Part shown: positions 1 to 9,275 of the stretch, in pieces
Layout of the letters: every line of letters starts with the position of its first letter
Position numbering within the stretch: the stretch's first letter is position 1
Assembly (NCBI RefSeq): GCF_014268585.2
Contig: NZ_CP077092.1
Span: forward strand, 4,216,001-4,280,000
Source of the DNA: Pseudomonas iranensis
GTDB lineage: Bacteria > Pseudomonadota > Gammaproteobacteria > Pseudomonadales > Pseudomonadaceae
Direction of reading: 5' to 3'
DNA length: 64,000 nt
Made by a program: the position numbers and the translations under genes
Notes under the pieces: model-generated
The model's input: only the letters and a program-made list of their open reading frames with translations
What the model was told of the DNA's origin: nothing
Databases searched by the model: none

Positions 1-81
1 GAGGTCGCGAGCCATGGCCGTGCTGCACAACAACACCAGCGCCAGCGCCGTCAGGCGGGTGGCGCGACTATTCAGCTTCAT
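1..81 (-). CDS. PepSY-like small secreted protein, 5' end only
   Basis: The first 27 codons of a leftward gene are visible before the window edge. They encode a basic N-terminus, a hydrophobic stretch and an AMA-type signal peptidase site followed by RDL, the same mature start as the upstream PepSY protein. Its ATG overlaps the stop codon of that gene (TAATG), so the two are translationally coupled. A second, diverged PepSY paralogue is the likely identity, but the domain itself lies outside the window. Confidence 0.6.
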   Translation of the reverse strand, partial: MKLNSRATRLTALALVLLCSTAMARDL

Positions 82-389
82 TACGTATCCTGATGATCCC
101 TGAGCACTTCACCATCGACCGCGTTCAACTCCAGATCCCACTTCAGCCCTTTCGGGTCGCGCAGTTCGATCTGGTAAATGAACTTGCCGTACTCTTCCTC
201 CAGCTCGGTCTCGGTGATTTCCGAACCGGGGTGTTTTTCCAGCGCGATGGCGTTGAGCTTCTCGAAGGAGACGATAGTACCAGCGTCGCGCAAACGAAGC
301 GCCTCGTCAGGTCCGAGATCGCGCGCCAGCGCAGTGTTGGCGCCAAGGCCGAGGATCGAGGCAGTGGTCAGGGCAGTCAGGGTTTTCAT
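81..389 (-). CDS. PepSY domain-containing periplasmic protein
   Basis: A 102-residue protein with a signal peptide (about residues 1-22, ending ALA) followed by a single PepSY domain: helix, then the FEKLNAIALEKHPGSEI and GKFIYQIEL segments, and a C-terminal strand with DGEVL. PepSY proteins are small periplasmic or membrane-associated proteins, often beside two-component systems, and some inhibit proteases. Single-domain copies of this length are common in Pseudomonas. It is coupled by a one-base overlap to another short secreted protein downstream. A histidine kinase and response regulator often follow such pairs but would be outside the window. Confidence 0.85.
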   Translation of the reverse strand: MKTLTALTTASILGLGANTALARDLGPDEALRLRDAGTIVSFEKLNAIALEKHPGSEITETELEEEYGKFIYQIELRDPKGLKWDLELNAVDGEVLRDHQDT

Positions 390-494
390 GGGTGTCTCCG
401 AATTCTTATATGTTGCTTAAGGTGGGCACCATAGCGGGGTCAACTTAACTGAAACTGAATGGCCATCATTGTGCCCCATTGCTGGCAAGCTCCC

Positions 495-584
495 CTGTGG
501 GAGCGAGCCTGCTCGCGAAGGCGCAGTGTCAGCTGCAACGATGTTTCTGACCCACCGCTTTCGCGAGCAGGCTCGCTCCCACAC
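495..584. repeat. REPIN-type inverted pair of REP repeats
   Basis: Two copies of the palindromic unit GTGGGAGCGAGCCTGCTCGC face each other in inverted orientation, separated by a non-conserved spacer. This is the arrangement of Pseudomonas REPINs, which are mobilised in trans by a RAYT transposase. It lies between the PepSY gene and the patatin gene. A decayed copy with TGTGGGGCAGGCTCAC-like sequence follows at about 604-628. No RAYT gene is present in the window. Confidence 0.85.
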
Positions 585-680
585 TGGTTTGCGTCTGCCC
601 CCCTTGTGGGGCAGGCTCACTCCTACATGGGCCTGCAACATGTGCTTATAATCGCCAGCTTGCTAACGATCGAGACCGGT

Positions 681-1760
681 ATGACCGCCATCCACATCAA
701 GTTTCCCGCCCTCACCCTCAAGGCCGGCCCACGGGCCATGGCGCGGATTCGTGCGCAGGGTTTGCACGCCGCAGACGTCGGCACCCTGCCCGGTGCGGCC
801 GGTGGGCCGAAGGCGTTGGGGATTCAGGGGCTCGATCTGGCGTTGTTCGGCGAGTGGCTGCCGAGTGCGCCGCGTGAGCGTTCGCTGATCGGCGCCTCGG
901 TGGGTTCCTGGCGCTTCGCCAGCGCCTGCCTGCCGGACGCCGCCGAGGGCATTCGCCGCCTCGGCCAGCTCTACGCCGAGCAGAATTTCAACAAAGGCGT
1001 GAGCATGGCCGAGATCAGCCAGAGCTCGCAGCGCATGCTCAATGACCTGCTCGACGGCCGCGATGCGAGCATTCTCGAAAACGCCGATTACCGCCTGAAC
1101 ATCATGGTGGTGAAAAGCCAGGGCCGCCTCGCTGAAGACCATCGCGGGCGCCTCGGTCTGGCACTGGGTTCAGTGATCGCCGACAACCTGCGCGGTCGTG
1201 CACGGCTGTCGCGGCACTTCGAGCGGCTGATCATCCACGATCCGCGCCTGGCGCCGCCGCTTGATGCCTTGACCGATTTCCCCTCGCGCTTCGTTGCCCT
1301 CAACACCGGCAACCTGCGCCAGGCCCTGCTCGCTTCCGGATCGATCCCGATGGTCATGGAAGGCGTACGCGACTTGCCCGGCGCCGGCGCGGGTACGTTC
1401 CGTGACGGCGGCCTGCTCGACTACCACCTCGACCTGCCCTACAGCGGCGACGGCATCGTGCTCTATCCGCACTTCACCGATCGGGTGATTCCCGGCTGGT
1501 TCGACAAGACCCTGCCATGGCGCCGCGCTTCGGTGCAGCGTTTGCAGGATGTGCTGCTGGTCGCGCCGTCGAGGGAATATCTGGCCCGCCTGCCCTACGG
1601 CAAACTGCCCGATCGAAATGACTTCAAACGCTTTATGGGCGATGCGCCGAGCCGGCAGAAATACTGGCACACGGCGATGGACGAGAGCCGCCGACTGGGC
1701 GACGAATTTCTCGAACTGACGGCCAATGGTCGCCTCGCCGAGCGCTTGCTGACCCTTTAG
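681..1760 (+). CDS. patatin-like phospholipase family protein
   Basis: A 359-residue predicted acyl hydrolase. The patatin Ser-Asp dyad is visible: the nucleophile elbow GASVG (Ser about 73) and a DGG motif (Asp about 242). A glycine-rich oxyanion segment GAAGGPKA lies near residue 38. There is no signal peptide, so a cytoplasmic or exported-by-other-means role is possible. The reading frame is open back to 459, but that extension crosses the REPIN, so the ATG at 681 is chosen. Patatin-like proteins cleave acyl chains from phospholipids or neutral lipids; the substrate here cannot be read from sequence. It stands alone, followed after 85 bases by queD. Confidence 0.85.
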   Translation: MTAIHIKFPALTLKAGPRAMARIRAQGLHAADVGTLPGAAGGPKALGIQGLDLALFGEWLPSAPRERSLIGASVGSWRFASACLPDAAEGIRRLGQLYAEQNFNKGVSMAEISQSSQRMLNDLLDGRDASILENADYRLNIMVVKSQGRLAEDHRGRLGLALGSVIADNLRGRARLSRHFERLIIHDPRLAPPLDALTDFPSRFVALNTGNLRQALLASGSIPMVMEGVRDLPGAGAGTFRDGGLLDYHLDLPYSGDGIVLYPHFTDRVIPGWFDKTLPWRRASVQRLQDVLLVAPSREYLARLPYGKLPDRNDFKRFMGDAPSRQKYWHTAMDESRRLGDEFLELTANGRLAERLLTL

Positions 1761-1845
1761 TCAGCACGGCCAAAGACAAGCTGATAAACTCGCCGCCTGC
1801 CCGAATCGCTGCGGCGAACGCCATCTGAACAGAGCCGAAAATACC

Positions 1846-2202
1846 GTGGAAATCTTCAAAGAGTTTACTTTCGAATCCGCCCACCGCCTGCCGCACGTCC
1901 CGGACGGCCACAAGTGCGGACGCCTGCACGGTCACTCGTTCAAGGTCGCGCTGCACCTGAGCGGCAACCTCGATCCGCACACTGGCTGGATTCGCGATTT
2001 CTCCGAGATCAAAGCGATTTTCAAGCCGCTGTATGAGCGTCTCGACCACAACTACCTGAACGACATTCCCGGCCTGGAAAACCCGACCAGCGAAGTGCTG
2101 GCCAAATTCATCTGGAATGAGATGAAGCCATTGCTGCCGGAACTCAGTGCGATCCGCATTCATGAGACGTGCACCAGCGGCTGCATCTATCGCGGCGAAT
2201 AA
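1846..2202 (+). CDS. queD: 6-carboxy-5,6,7,8-tetrahydropterin synthase QueD
   Basis: A 118-residue member of the 6-pyruvoyl-tetrahydropterin synthase fold. QueD converts 7,8-dihydroneopterin triphosphate to 6-carboxytetrahydropterin, the second step toward queuosine in tRNA. Zinc ligands are His13, His28 and His30 (FESAHRLP and LHGHSF). The catalytic set is Cys24, Asp67-His68 and Glu107, matching the bacterial QueD pattern. The length is typical. Translation starts at GTG. It appears to be a single-gene unit and is followed by a REPIN. Confidence 0.95.
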   Translation: MEIFKEFTFESAHRLPHVPDGHKCGRLHGHSFKVALHLSGNLDPHTGWIRDFSEIKAIFKPLYERLDHNYLNDIPGLENPTSEVLAKFIWNEMKPLLPELSAIRIHETCTSGCIYRGE

Positions 2203-2223
2203 GCAACACACATCTCCCCGCCC

Positions 2224-2315
2224 CTGTGGGAGCGAGCCTGCTCGCGAAAGCGTCGTTCCAGTCAATTTATTCGGTGACTGACACTCCGTATTCGCGAGCA
2301 GGCTCGCTCCCACAA
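2224..2315. repeat. REPIN-type inverted pair of REP repeats
   Basis: Inverted pair of the same GTGGGAGCGAGCCTGCTCGC unit found at 495, 7783, 13460 and 14570, directly after the queD stop codon. A lone half-unit (AGGCTCGCTCCCACATTGGG) lies further on at about 2356-2376. Confidence 0.85.
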
Positions 2316-2506
2316 GAGTCCGGCACCAGGTTTGACTCATCTGCCGTGCACATCACAGGCTCGCTCCCACATTGGGCTCCTGGTGCATTCAGTGCACTGC
2401 TTTCGCGCTGAAAACCTCAGTCGCGTCTATACATTCGTTCACTTGCGCCGCTTGGCACGACCGCTGCAACCCTTCTGCGTCTTCCCCTTCCAGCAAGGAC
2501 TGCCCC

Positions 2507-3778
2507 ATGACGCAGAACGCCTCCGGCAACGATTACCCGCTCAGTGAAGTCCCCATGCACGCGCGCAAAGGCCTGGCCTCGACGGCGATGGTGTTACTGG
2601 GCTTCACGTTTTTCACTGCGACCATGTTTGCCGGCGGCAAGCTGGGGGTCGCGTTCGGTTTTGCCGAGATGATGGCGGTGATCATCGTCGGCAACCTGCT
2701 GCTGGGCCTGTACGCGGCAGGGCTGGGTTACATCGCTTTCAAGAGCGGCCTCAATTCGGTGCTGATGGGCCGTTTCTGTTTTGGCGAAGTCGGCAGCAAG
2801 CTCAGCGATTTGATTCTCGGTTTCACCCAGATCGGCTGGTACGCCTGGGGTACCGCTACGGCTGCCGTGGTGATCGGCAAGTACTTCGATTTGAATGAGG
2901 CCACGGTGCTCGGCCTGATGGTGCTGTTCGGTCTGGGCTTTTGCGCCACGGCGTACATCGGTTATCGCGGACTGGAGATTCTCTCGTACATCGCGGTGCC
3001 GGCGATGCTGTTGCTGCTGATGCTGTCGATGTGGGCAGCGACCGTGAAAGTCGGCGGTTTCGAAGGCTTGCTCAGCGTGGTGCCGACCGGTTCGCTGGAC
3101 TGGTCGACAGCGATCACCCTGGTCTTCGGCACCTTCGTCAGCGGCGCGACCCAAGCCACCAACTGGACGCGATTTTCCCGCTCGGCAAAAGTCGCGGTGC
3201 TGGCCAGCCTGATCGGTTTTTTCATCGGCAACGGCCTGATGGTGCTGATCGGCGCGTACGGCGCGATCGTCTATCAACAACCGGATGTGGTTGAAGTGCT
3301 GCTGTTGCAGGGCTTCGCCATGGCCGCGATGGCCATGCTGTTGCTGAACATCTGGAGCACTCAGGACAACACCATCTACAACTTCGCCGTCGCCGGCTGC
3401 AACCTGCTGCGTACCGGTCGGCGCAGAACCGTGACCCTCGGTGGTGCGGTGATCGGCACCCTGCTCGCCCTGCTCGGCATGTACGACATGCTGGTGCCGT
3501 ATCTGATTCTGCTCGGCACGGTGATTCCGCCGATTGGCGGAGTGATCATGGCTGACTTCTTCTACCGCTGGCGCGGGCACTATCCGCGCCTGGCCGACGC
3601 ACGGTTGCCGGCGTTCAACTGGCCGGGGCTCGGGGCCTACGGGGTGGGCACCGTCGCTGCGTTCAGTTCGCCCTGGGTCGCGCCGCTGGTAGGCATTGCC
3701 GCTGCCGCGCTAACGTATGTCATCGTCACCGGTGTGCTCGGCGCCCGTCGCGTCAGCGCACCACTACAAGACCTATAA
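2507..3778 (+). CDS. codB: cytosine permease CodB
   Basis: A 423-residue integral membrane transporter of the nucleobase:cation symporter-1 (NCS1) family, predicted to bring cytosine across the inner membrane. About twelve hydrophobic helices can be counted between residues 25 and 415. Typical NCS1 features include the GxxFFxATMFAGGKLG segment in helix 1, TQIGWYAWGT, and the GATQATNWTRFSR loop. The ATG at 2507 is preferred over the longer open frame because MTQNASGNDYPLSEVP is the usual CodB start. codA follows after 14 bases, so the two form a cytosine uptake and deamination operon. No dedicated regulator is adjacent. Confidence 0.93.
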   Translation: MTQNASGNDYPLSEVPMHARKGLASTAMVLLGFTFFTATMFAGGKLGVAFGFAEMMAVIIVGNLLLGLYAAGLGYIAFKSGLNSVLMGRFCFGEVGSKLSDLILGFTQIGWYAWGTATAAVVIGKYFDLNEATVLGLMVLFGLGFCATAYIGYRGLEILSYIAVPAMLLLLMLSMWAATVKVGGFEGLLSVVPTGSLDWSTAITLVFGTFVSGATQATNWTRFSRSAKVAVLASLIGFFIGNGLMVLIGAYGAIVYQQPDVVEVLLLQGFAMAAMAMLLLNIWSTQDNTIYNFAVAGCNLLRTGRRRTVTLGGAVIGTLLALLGMYDMLVPYLILLGTVIPPIGGVIMADFFYRWRGHYPRLADARLPAFNWPGLGAYGVGTVAAFSSPWVAPLVGIAAAALTYVIVTGVLGARRVSAPLQDL

Positions 3779-3792
3779 AAAGGATTCGCCTG

Positions 3793-5028
3793 ATGCACAT
3801 CATCAACGCCCGCCTGCGCAATCAGGAAGGCCTGCACGAATTGCACCTTGAAGACGGCCTGATCCACAGCATCGCCCGTCAGACCGAAGCGCCGACCCTC
3901 GGCGCGGAAGACCTCGATGCCGGCGGCAATCTGGTGGTGCCGCCCTTCGTCGAGCCGCACATCCACCTCGACGCCACCCTCACCGCCGGCGAGCCGCGCT
4001 GGAACATGAGCGGCACGCTGTTCGAGGGTATCGAATGCTGGGGCGAGCGCAAGGTCACCATCACCGAAGAAGACACCAAGACCCGCGCCAAGAAGACCAT
4101 TCAGGCCCTGGCCGCCCACGGCATTCAGCACGTGCGCACCCACGTCGACGTCACCGACCCGCAACTCACCGCGCTCAAGGCCATGCTCGAAGTGCGTGAG
4201 GAAAGTCGTCACTTGATCGACCTGCAAATCGTCGCGTTCCCGCAGGAAGGCATCGAGTCGTTCCGCAACGGGCGCGAGCTGATGGAAGAAGCGATCCGCA
4301 TGGGCGCTGACGTGGTGGGCGGCATTCCGCATTTCGAATACACCCGCGATCAGGGCGTCAGCTCGGTGAAGTTCCTGATGGACCTGGCCGAGCGCACCGG
4401 CTGCCTGGTCGACGTGCATTGCGACGAGACTGACGATCCGCATTCACGCTTCCTTGAAGTGCTCGCCGAGGAAGCCCGCAGCCGCGACATGGGCGCCCGC
4501 GTCACCGCCAGCCACACCACGGCGATGGGCTCCTATGACAACGCCTACTGCGCCAAACTGTTCCGCCTGCTCGGCCATTCCGGGATCAGTTTTGTCTCCT
4601 GCCCGACCGAAAGCATTCACCTGCAAGGGCGCTTCGACAACTTCCCCAAACGCCGGGGCGTGACCCGCGTCAATGAACTGCTAGAAGCCGGCATGAATGT
4701 GTGTTTCGGCCAGGATTCGATCGTCGACCCGTGGTATCCGCTGGGCAACGGCAACATCCTGCGCGTGCTTGAAGCCGGTCTGCACATCTGCCACATGCTC
4801 GGTTATCGCAACCTGCAAAGCGCGCTGGATCTGGTCACCGACAACAGCGCCAAAGCCATGCACCTGGGCGAGCGTTACGGACTGGAACAGGGCCGCCCGG
4901 CGAACCTGCTGATTCTTTCGGCGGACAGCGACTACGAAGTGATCCGCAGCCAAGGCCTGCCGCTGTATTCTATTCGCGGCGGCAGGGTGTTGATGAAGCG
5001 GCAGATGCCGGTGGTGGAGTTTGCGTGA
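3793..5028 (+). CDS. codA: cytosine deaminase CodA
   Basis: A 411-residue metal-dependent amidohydrolase that deaminates cytosine to uracil and ammonia. Metal ligands of the family are visible: the HxH pair His56/His58 in EPHIHLDA, His209 in VDVHCDE, and Asp308 in GQDSIVDP. All are shifted by a constant five residues from the E. coli enzyme. The VSCPTESIHLQGR segment is also characteristic. Length is normal. It is the second gene of the codBA operon, so imported cytosine would be deaminated at once and used as pyrimidine and nitrogen source. Confidence 0.95.
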   Translation: MHIINARLRNQEGLHELHLEDGLIHSIARQTEAPTLGAEDLDAGGNLVVPPFVEPHIHLDATLTAGEPRWNMSGTLFEGIECWGERKVTITEEDTKTRAKKTIQALAAHGIQHVRTHVDVTDPQLTALKAMLEVREESRHLIDLQIVAFPQEGIESFRNGRELMEEAIRMGADVVGGIPHFEYTRDQGVSSVKFLMDLAERTGCLVDVHCDETDDPHSRFLEVLAEEARSRDMGARVTASHTTAMGSYDNAYCAKLFRLLGHSGISFVSCPTESIHLQGRFDNFPKRRGVTRVNELLEAGMNVCFGQDSIVDPWYPLGNGNILRVLEAGLHICHMLGYRNLQSALDLVTDNSAKAMHLGERYGLEQGRPANLLILSADSDYEVIRSQGLPLYSIRGGRVLMKRQMPVVEFA

Positions 5029-5167
5029 CCAGTACACTGCCGAACGCTAATGACTCTTGGAAATTTTATCGCTAACCAGTCTAAAGGACTGTCAACTCTG
5101 ACAGGCGACAAACGCGTCCATGCTACGCAAAGTGAAGTCCATAACTCAGTCGATCCCAGGTGCGATC

Positions 5168-6736
5168 ATGAAATGGACCTCACTGCCCAGCCTGATGCTT
5201 TTTCTGTTCCTGAATATCTGCGACGCGGCAGAGGCAACCGTCGCTGTGCGCAATGGCAGCGGCGAAGAAGTTCTTCTGCAAGGCTTCCACTGGAACTCCA
5301 GCCGCACCCCGGAGAAGTGGTATGCCGCACTGGACCGCATGGCCTCAACTATCGGCAACGATGGATTCACACTGATATGGATGCCTCCTCCCTGGGTGGA
5401 TGAGTCCCGTTGGCAAAGCGCCACGGCCAGCGGCGGCGGTGAAGGTTATTTCTGGCAGGACTTTAATAAGTCCAGCCGCTATGGGACTGCCGAACAACTC
5501 AAGCAAACAGCCTCGGCCTTGAACAATGCGGGCGTCAAAGTCGTATACGACGTGGTGCCCAATCACATGAGTGAAAAGGGCGTGGTAACGATGTTCCCCC
5601 GAGGACGCAACGAATGGCGTCACGACTGCGCCCGGTGTGACGAAGGCGACCCGTTCATGGACGGCACGGCCGATCTGAATACGGGCAACGCCGAAGTGTT
5701 CGAAACCTTCAAAAAAGAATTCACCAATCTGCGCGACCAGTTTGGTGCTCAGGGTTTGCGTTTTGATTTTGTCAGAGGGTATGCACCGGAGACTGTCGAC
5801 CGCTGGATGAAAGACTTTGGCGACCGGCAGTTCTGTGTCGGGGAAATGTGGAAAGGCCCAAACGAATACCCGCAAGGGGACTGGCGGCGCAGTGCCAGTT
5901 GGCAGGATGCACTGAAAGACTGGTCAGATCGTTCGCACTGCACGGTGTTCGACTTCGCCCTCAAGGAGCGCATGCAGAACGGCACGCTGGCGCAGTGGCG
6001 CGATGGCCTTAACGGCAACCCGGATCCTTCCTGGCGTCAGGTCGCGGTGACCTTTGTCGACAATCACGATACCGGCTACTCCCCGGGCGACTTCGCCGGT
6101 CAACACCATTGGCCGCTAGCCGAAGAACGACGCAACCAGGCCTATGCCTATATTCTGAGCAGTCCCGGAACGCCCACCGTTTATTGGCCAGACATGTATG
6201 ACTGGAACCGTGGCCCACTGATTCGACAACTGATCAAGCTGCGCAAAAACGCCGGGGTCCGCGCCGACTCCCCCATTCGGTTTCACACGCGATATTCCGG
6301 ACTGGTGGCGACGATCTCCGGCAGCCGTAACAGCGTAGTGATTGCCCTTGGCTCGGATCTGGAACGCCTGCCAACGGAACTTGAAAAACCTGCTCTGGAA
6401 TGGGACGCCGGCGCTATCAGGATCTGGAGCGTTGCCGCCCAGGCTGCCCCTGTCAGCCTGCGCCTCAATTGCGACAATGCCCATCCGCAGCGCGACGAAA
6501 GCGTTTATGCCGTGGGCTCGACGCTTGAGCTTGGCGCATGGGACCCACGCCATGCGCTTGCCTTGAGCGCGTCGGACGGTCGCTGGAGCGCGAGCATTGA
6601 AATACCGGCACAGCAGGCTATTGAATGGAAATGCATTGTACGAAGTAGCGATCCCTCTGGCGTCGTTTACTGGCAGGCGAATCCGAACACCTCAGTGACC
6701 ACTGGCACGGTGAGCGAAACCACTGGACGCTTCTAG
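5168..6736 (+). CDS. maltotetraose-forming alpha-amylase (G4-amylase) with CBM20
   Basis: A 522-residue secreted GH13 amylase closely resembling the exo-maltotetraohydrolase (EC 3.2.1.60) of Pseudomonas stutzeri, which releases maltotetraose from starch ends. A signal peptide covers about residues 1-22. The barrel carries the nucleophile Asp200 (LRFDFVRGYA), acid/base Glu226 (CVGEMWKGP) and Asp301 (FVDNHDTGYS). Family-typical stretches are GGGEGYFWQDFNK and VVYDVVPNHM. From about residue 430 a starch-binding CBM20 domain follows (SLRLNCDNA, YAVGSTLELGAWDP, IEWKCIV). The internal ATG at 5168 gives a clean signal peptide; an ATG at 5120 would add 16 residues before it. No glycogen or maltodextrin genes adjoin it. 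Confidence 0.93.
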   Translation: MKWTSLPSLMLFLFLNICDAAEATVAVRNGSGEEVLLQGFHWNSSRTPEKWYAALDRMASTIGNDGFTLIWMPPPWVDESRWQSATASGGGEGYFWQDFNKSSRYGTAEQLKQTASALNNAGVKVVYDVVPNHMSEKGVVTMFPRGRNEWRHDCARCDEGDPFMDGTADLNTGNAEVFETFKKEFTNLRDQFGAQGLRFDFVRGYAPETVDRWMKDFGDRQFCVGEMWKGPNEYPQGDWRRSASWQDALKDWSDRSHCTVFDFALKERMQNGTLAQWRDGLNGNPDPSWRQVAVTFVDNHDTGYSPGDFAGQHHWPLAEERRNQAYAYILSSPGTPTVYWPDMYDWNRGPLIRQLIKLRKNAGVRADSPIRFHTRYSGLVATISGSRNSVVIALGSDLERLPTELEKPALEWDAGAIRIWSVAAQAAPVSLRLNCDNAHPQRDESVYAVGSTLELGAWDPRHALALSASDGRWSASIEIPAQQAIEWKCIVRSSDPSGVVYWQANPNTSVTTGTVSETTGRF

Positions 6737-6742
6737 ATATGA

Positions 6743-7729
6743 TCAACGGTCAGAAAGGGATACGACCACGCCAAACAGGTGCACAGTCACGCCGAGTTCG
6801 CTGCGCTGTTGCAGCAGAATCGGCGCGGTACCACCGGGCATGACCACCCGCACTTCCCCCGCTTCAACCCAACCCACCCGCCATGCTGCACACGCCACCG
6901 CACTGGCGCTGGTGCCGGATGACGCTGTCGGCCCTTCGCCACGTTCAAACACCCGAGCGAGAATCGTCTGCGGCGACGCCAGCGCGGCCCATTGCAGATT
7001 GACGCCCGCCGGGCAGGGATTGCCGGCACCGGTGGGCATGGCGTAGGCAATAGCGGTCAGCCGTTGGTTAAGGGGTGATTCACGCATCTGCTCGTTGCTC
7101 GGCAAAGCAGCCGCATCGCTGAGCAGCGTTACGCAGTGAGGATTGCCGATGCGTACGAATTGACTGTGCGTCCAGTCGGGATTGAGTTGCGCCAAGGGCT
7201 GGACGTGGCTGACGTTCCGACTATTAAACTGAATTCTCTCAACCGCCTGCGCACCCACGGCATCCGGCCCGAATTCGGGCTGGCCGAGATCCAGCCAGAA
7301 GCCCTGCACCCCTTCTACATCAGCCGGTTTCACCGAGGTTTCCACTGCTGCGCCTTTGTCATGATGAACGCGCAACACTGCGCCCTCCTCCGGCATCAAC
7401 CCCTGATCGGCCAACGCCTGAGAAAAAATCGTCAAGCCGTTGCCACTGCGCTCGGCGAGGGAGCCGTCGGTGTTGACGATCAACACATCGAACGGCGCCG
7501 AAGTCTGGAACGGGCCGATCAGCAGGCCGTCGCTGCGGTGGGGTTTGCTGTCGGCCGGGCGCTGGCCTTCCGGCCAATCGCAGCACCGGGCGATGGCGGC
7601 TTCGCTCCAGCGCTGCCGAGATGCGGCGCAGTCGTCGGCGCCTGTCGGCAAAGCGATTCCGGCCTCGCGCAAGGCTTGGGGCGAAACCACTCCGTAGATA
7701 TTGCCGCGTGCGTCGTAGAACTTCGTCAT
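6743..7729 (-). CDS. DapF-like diaminopimelate epimerase family protein lacking both catalytic cysteines
   Basis: A 328-residue protein of the proline racemase/DapF fold. The two halves are recognisable by GSLAERSGNGL (canonical form EMCGNG) and FERGEGPTASSGTSA (canonical form ERGxGxTxACGTGA). In both motifs the catalytic Cys is Ser (Ser95 and Ser271). Other DapF landmarks remain, for example the IGNPHCVTLL segment. An active epimerase needs the Cys pair, so this is unlikely to be the housekeeping DapF. It may be a dehydratase-like, altered-specificity or pseudo-enzyme form. It stands alone, antisense to its neighbours, with a REPIN upstream. Confidence 0.8.
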   Translation of the reverse strand: MTKFYDARGNIYGVVSPQALREAGIALPTGADDCAASRQRWSEAAIARCCDWPEGQRPADSKPHRSDGLLIGPFQTSAPFDVLIVNTDGSLAERSGNGLTIFSQALADQGLMPEEGAVLRVHHDKGAAVETSVKPADVEGVQGFWLDLGQPEFGPDAVGAQAVERIQFNSRNVSHVQPLAQLNPDWTHSQFVRIGNPHCVTLLSDAAALPSNEQMRESPLNQRLTAIAYAMPTGAGNPCPAGVNLQWAALASPQTILARVFERGEGPTASSGTSASAVACAAWRVGWVEAGEVRVVMPGGTAPILLQQRSELGVTVHLFGVVVSLSDR

Positions 7730-7782
7730 GCCTTGTTCCCGTATTCCATGCTGGCGAAAATCCGACTGTAAACCGCAAACCA

Positions 7783-7873
7783 GTGTGGGAGCGAGCCTGC
7801 TCGCGAAGGCGGTGCGTTAGTCGACAATTCCATATTTGACCCACCGCTTTCGCGAGCAGGCTCGCTCCCACAG
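7783..7873. repeat. REPIN-type inverted pair of REP repeats
   Basis: Two inverted GTGGGAGCGAGCCTGCTCGCGAA units with a spacer of about 45 bases, in the divergent gap between the dapF-like gene and the MFS gene. Confidence 0.85.
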
Positions 7874-7981
7874 GTCATGCTGTGCAAGGATGTCCACCGC
7901 GCCAACCCGACACTCGCGATCGAACCTCAACGCCGTCAGAATGTCACTCGGGATGCAGTTGTTTTTTTGCCAAGGATCGAT

Positions 7982-9133
7982 ATGACCAGCCTCAGCCCCC
8001 AAGACACCTTCGTCCCCGGACGCCTGGAACAGATGTCCACGCGCGTTGCCTTTTTCATTGCCGGCCTCGGCATCGCCGCGTGGGCGCCGCTGGTGCCGTA
8101 TGCCAAGGCGCGGGCCGGGCTGGATGAGGGCACGCTGGGGTTATTGCTGTTGTGCCTGGGTGTCGGCTCGATTCTGGCGATGCCGCTGGCGGGGATTCTC
8201 GCCACGCGTTTTGGTTGCCGACGCGTGGCCACCGGCGGCACCTTGCTGATCTGCGCGGCGCTGCCGTTGCTGGCGACGGTGTCATCGATCCCGGCGCTGA
8301 TCGCCACGCTGTTCATGTTCGGTGCCGGCCTCGGCACGGTGGATTCGACGGTGAACCTGCAAGCCGTGATCGTCGAGCGCGCCAGCGGCAAGCACATGAT
8401 GTCGGGGTTTCACGGCCTGTTCAGCCTCGGCGGCATTGTCGGTGCGGCGGGCGTCAGCGCCCTGCTCGGCCTCGGGCTGACACCGCTGGCAGCGATGCTC
8501 GTCGTCGTCGTGTTGCTGATCGGCGCCTTGCTCAAATGCGTGCCGCACATGTTGCCCTACGGCAGCGAAAGCTCCGGCCCTGCGTTCGCGATTCCCCATG
8601 GCATCGTGCTGTTTATCGGTGGCATGTGCTTCATCGTTTTCCTTACCGAAGGCGCCGCACTGGACTGGAGCGCAGTGTTCCTCGCCCAGGAACGCGGGAT
8701 CGACACGGCTTATGCGGGAATGGGTTACGCAGCGTTTGCCCTGACCATGACCGTGGGCCGTCTGCTGGGTGATCGCATCGTGCGCAAGCTGGGGGCCACG
8801 CGGATCATTCTGTTCGGCGGTCTGTTGGCGGCGGCGGGGTTGTTTCTCGCCACCTTCGCGCCGAGCTGGCAAGCGGCACTGCTCGGTTATGCGCTGGTCG
8901 GCGCCGGTTGCTCGAACATCGTGCCGGTGCTGTACACGGCGGTGGGCAAGCAGACGGTGATGCCGGAGAGCATCGCGGTACCGGCGATTACCACGCTGGG
9001 TTATGCCGGGATTCTCGCCGGGCCGGCGGTGATCGGTTTTGTCGCCCATGCCAGCAGCCTGAGTTTTGCCTTTGGATTGATGGCAGTGTTGCTGGTGGCT
9101 GTGGCGATCGGCGGCAAAGTCCTCAAAGTCTAA
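7982..9133 (+). CDS. MFS transporter
   Basis: A 383-residue major facilitator superfamily protein with about twelve transmembrane helices in two six-helix halves. The segment ATRFGCRRVATGG after helix 2 corresponds to the MFS loop 2-3 motif, and LGDRIVRKLGATR is its second-half counterpart. The overall form resembles YbjJ-type sugar or drug carriers, but the substrate cannot be told. The ATG at 7982 is chosen because it starts 20 residues before the first helix; the frame stays open upstream to 7877 into the REPIN flank. It is monocistronic and converges on fecA, with a large palindrome between them. Confidence 0.85.
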   Translation: MTSLSPQDTFVPGRLEQMSTRVAFFIAGLGIAAWAPLVPYAKARAGLDEGTLGLLLLCLGVGSILAMPLAGILATRFGCRRVATGGTLLICAALPLLATVSSIPALIATLFMFGAGLGTVDSTVNLQAVIVERASGKHMMSGFHGLFSLGGIVGAAGVSALLGLGLTPLAAMLVVVVLLIGALLKCVPHMLPYGSESSGPAFAIPHGIVLFIGGMCFIVFLTEGAALDWSAVFLAQERGIDTAYAGMGYAAFALTMTVGRLLGDRIVRKLGATRIILFGGLLAAAGLFLATFAPSWQAALLGYALVGAGCSNIVPVLYTAVGKQTVMPESIAVPAITTLGYAGILAGPAVIGFVAHASSLSFAFGLMAVLLVAVAIGGKVLKV

Positions 9134-9159
9134 AAGCTTCGCGAGCAGGACGTAGCCAG

Positions 9160-9270
9160 ATCGTTCCCCACGCTCTGCGTGGGAATGCCTCAACGGACGC
9201 TCCGCGTTCGGCTTTGCAAGGGACGCGGAGCGTCCCGGGCTGCATTCCCACGCAGAGCGTGGGAACGATC
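9160..9270. repeat. nested long inverted repeat (second REP family) between convergent genes
   Basis: The outer arms GTTCCCCACGCTCTGCGTGG and CCACGCAGAGCGTGGGAAC are inverted copies, each itself palindromic. Inside them a second pair (GGACGCTCCGCGT and ACGCGGAGCGTCC) is also inverted. The whole 111-base block can fold into one long stem. It is unrelated in sequence to the GAGCGAGCC REPINs. Placed between the convergent MFS and fecA stop codons, it probably also works as a bidirectional transcription barrier. Confidence 0.75.
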
Positions 9271-9275
9271 AAGCC

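Noticed and set aside
459..680. Extended N-terminus for the patatin gene
   Set aside because: The upstream frame translates the REPIN; the family N-terminus starts at the ATG at 681.
2594..3580. Minus-strand open frame of 328 codons
   Set aside because: Shadow of codB; Gln/His/Arg-rich, no hydrophobic core or domain.
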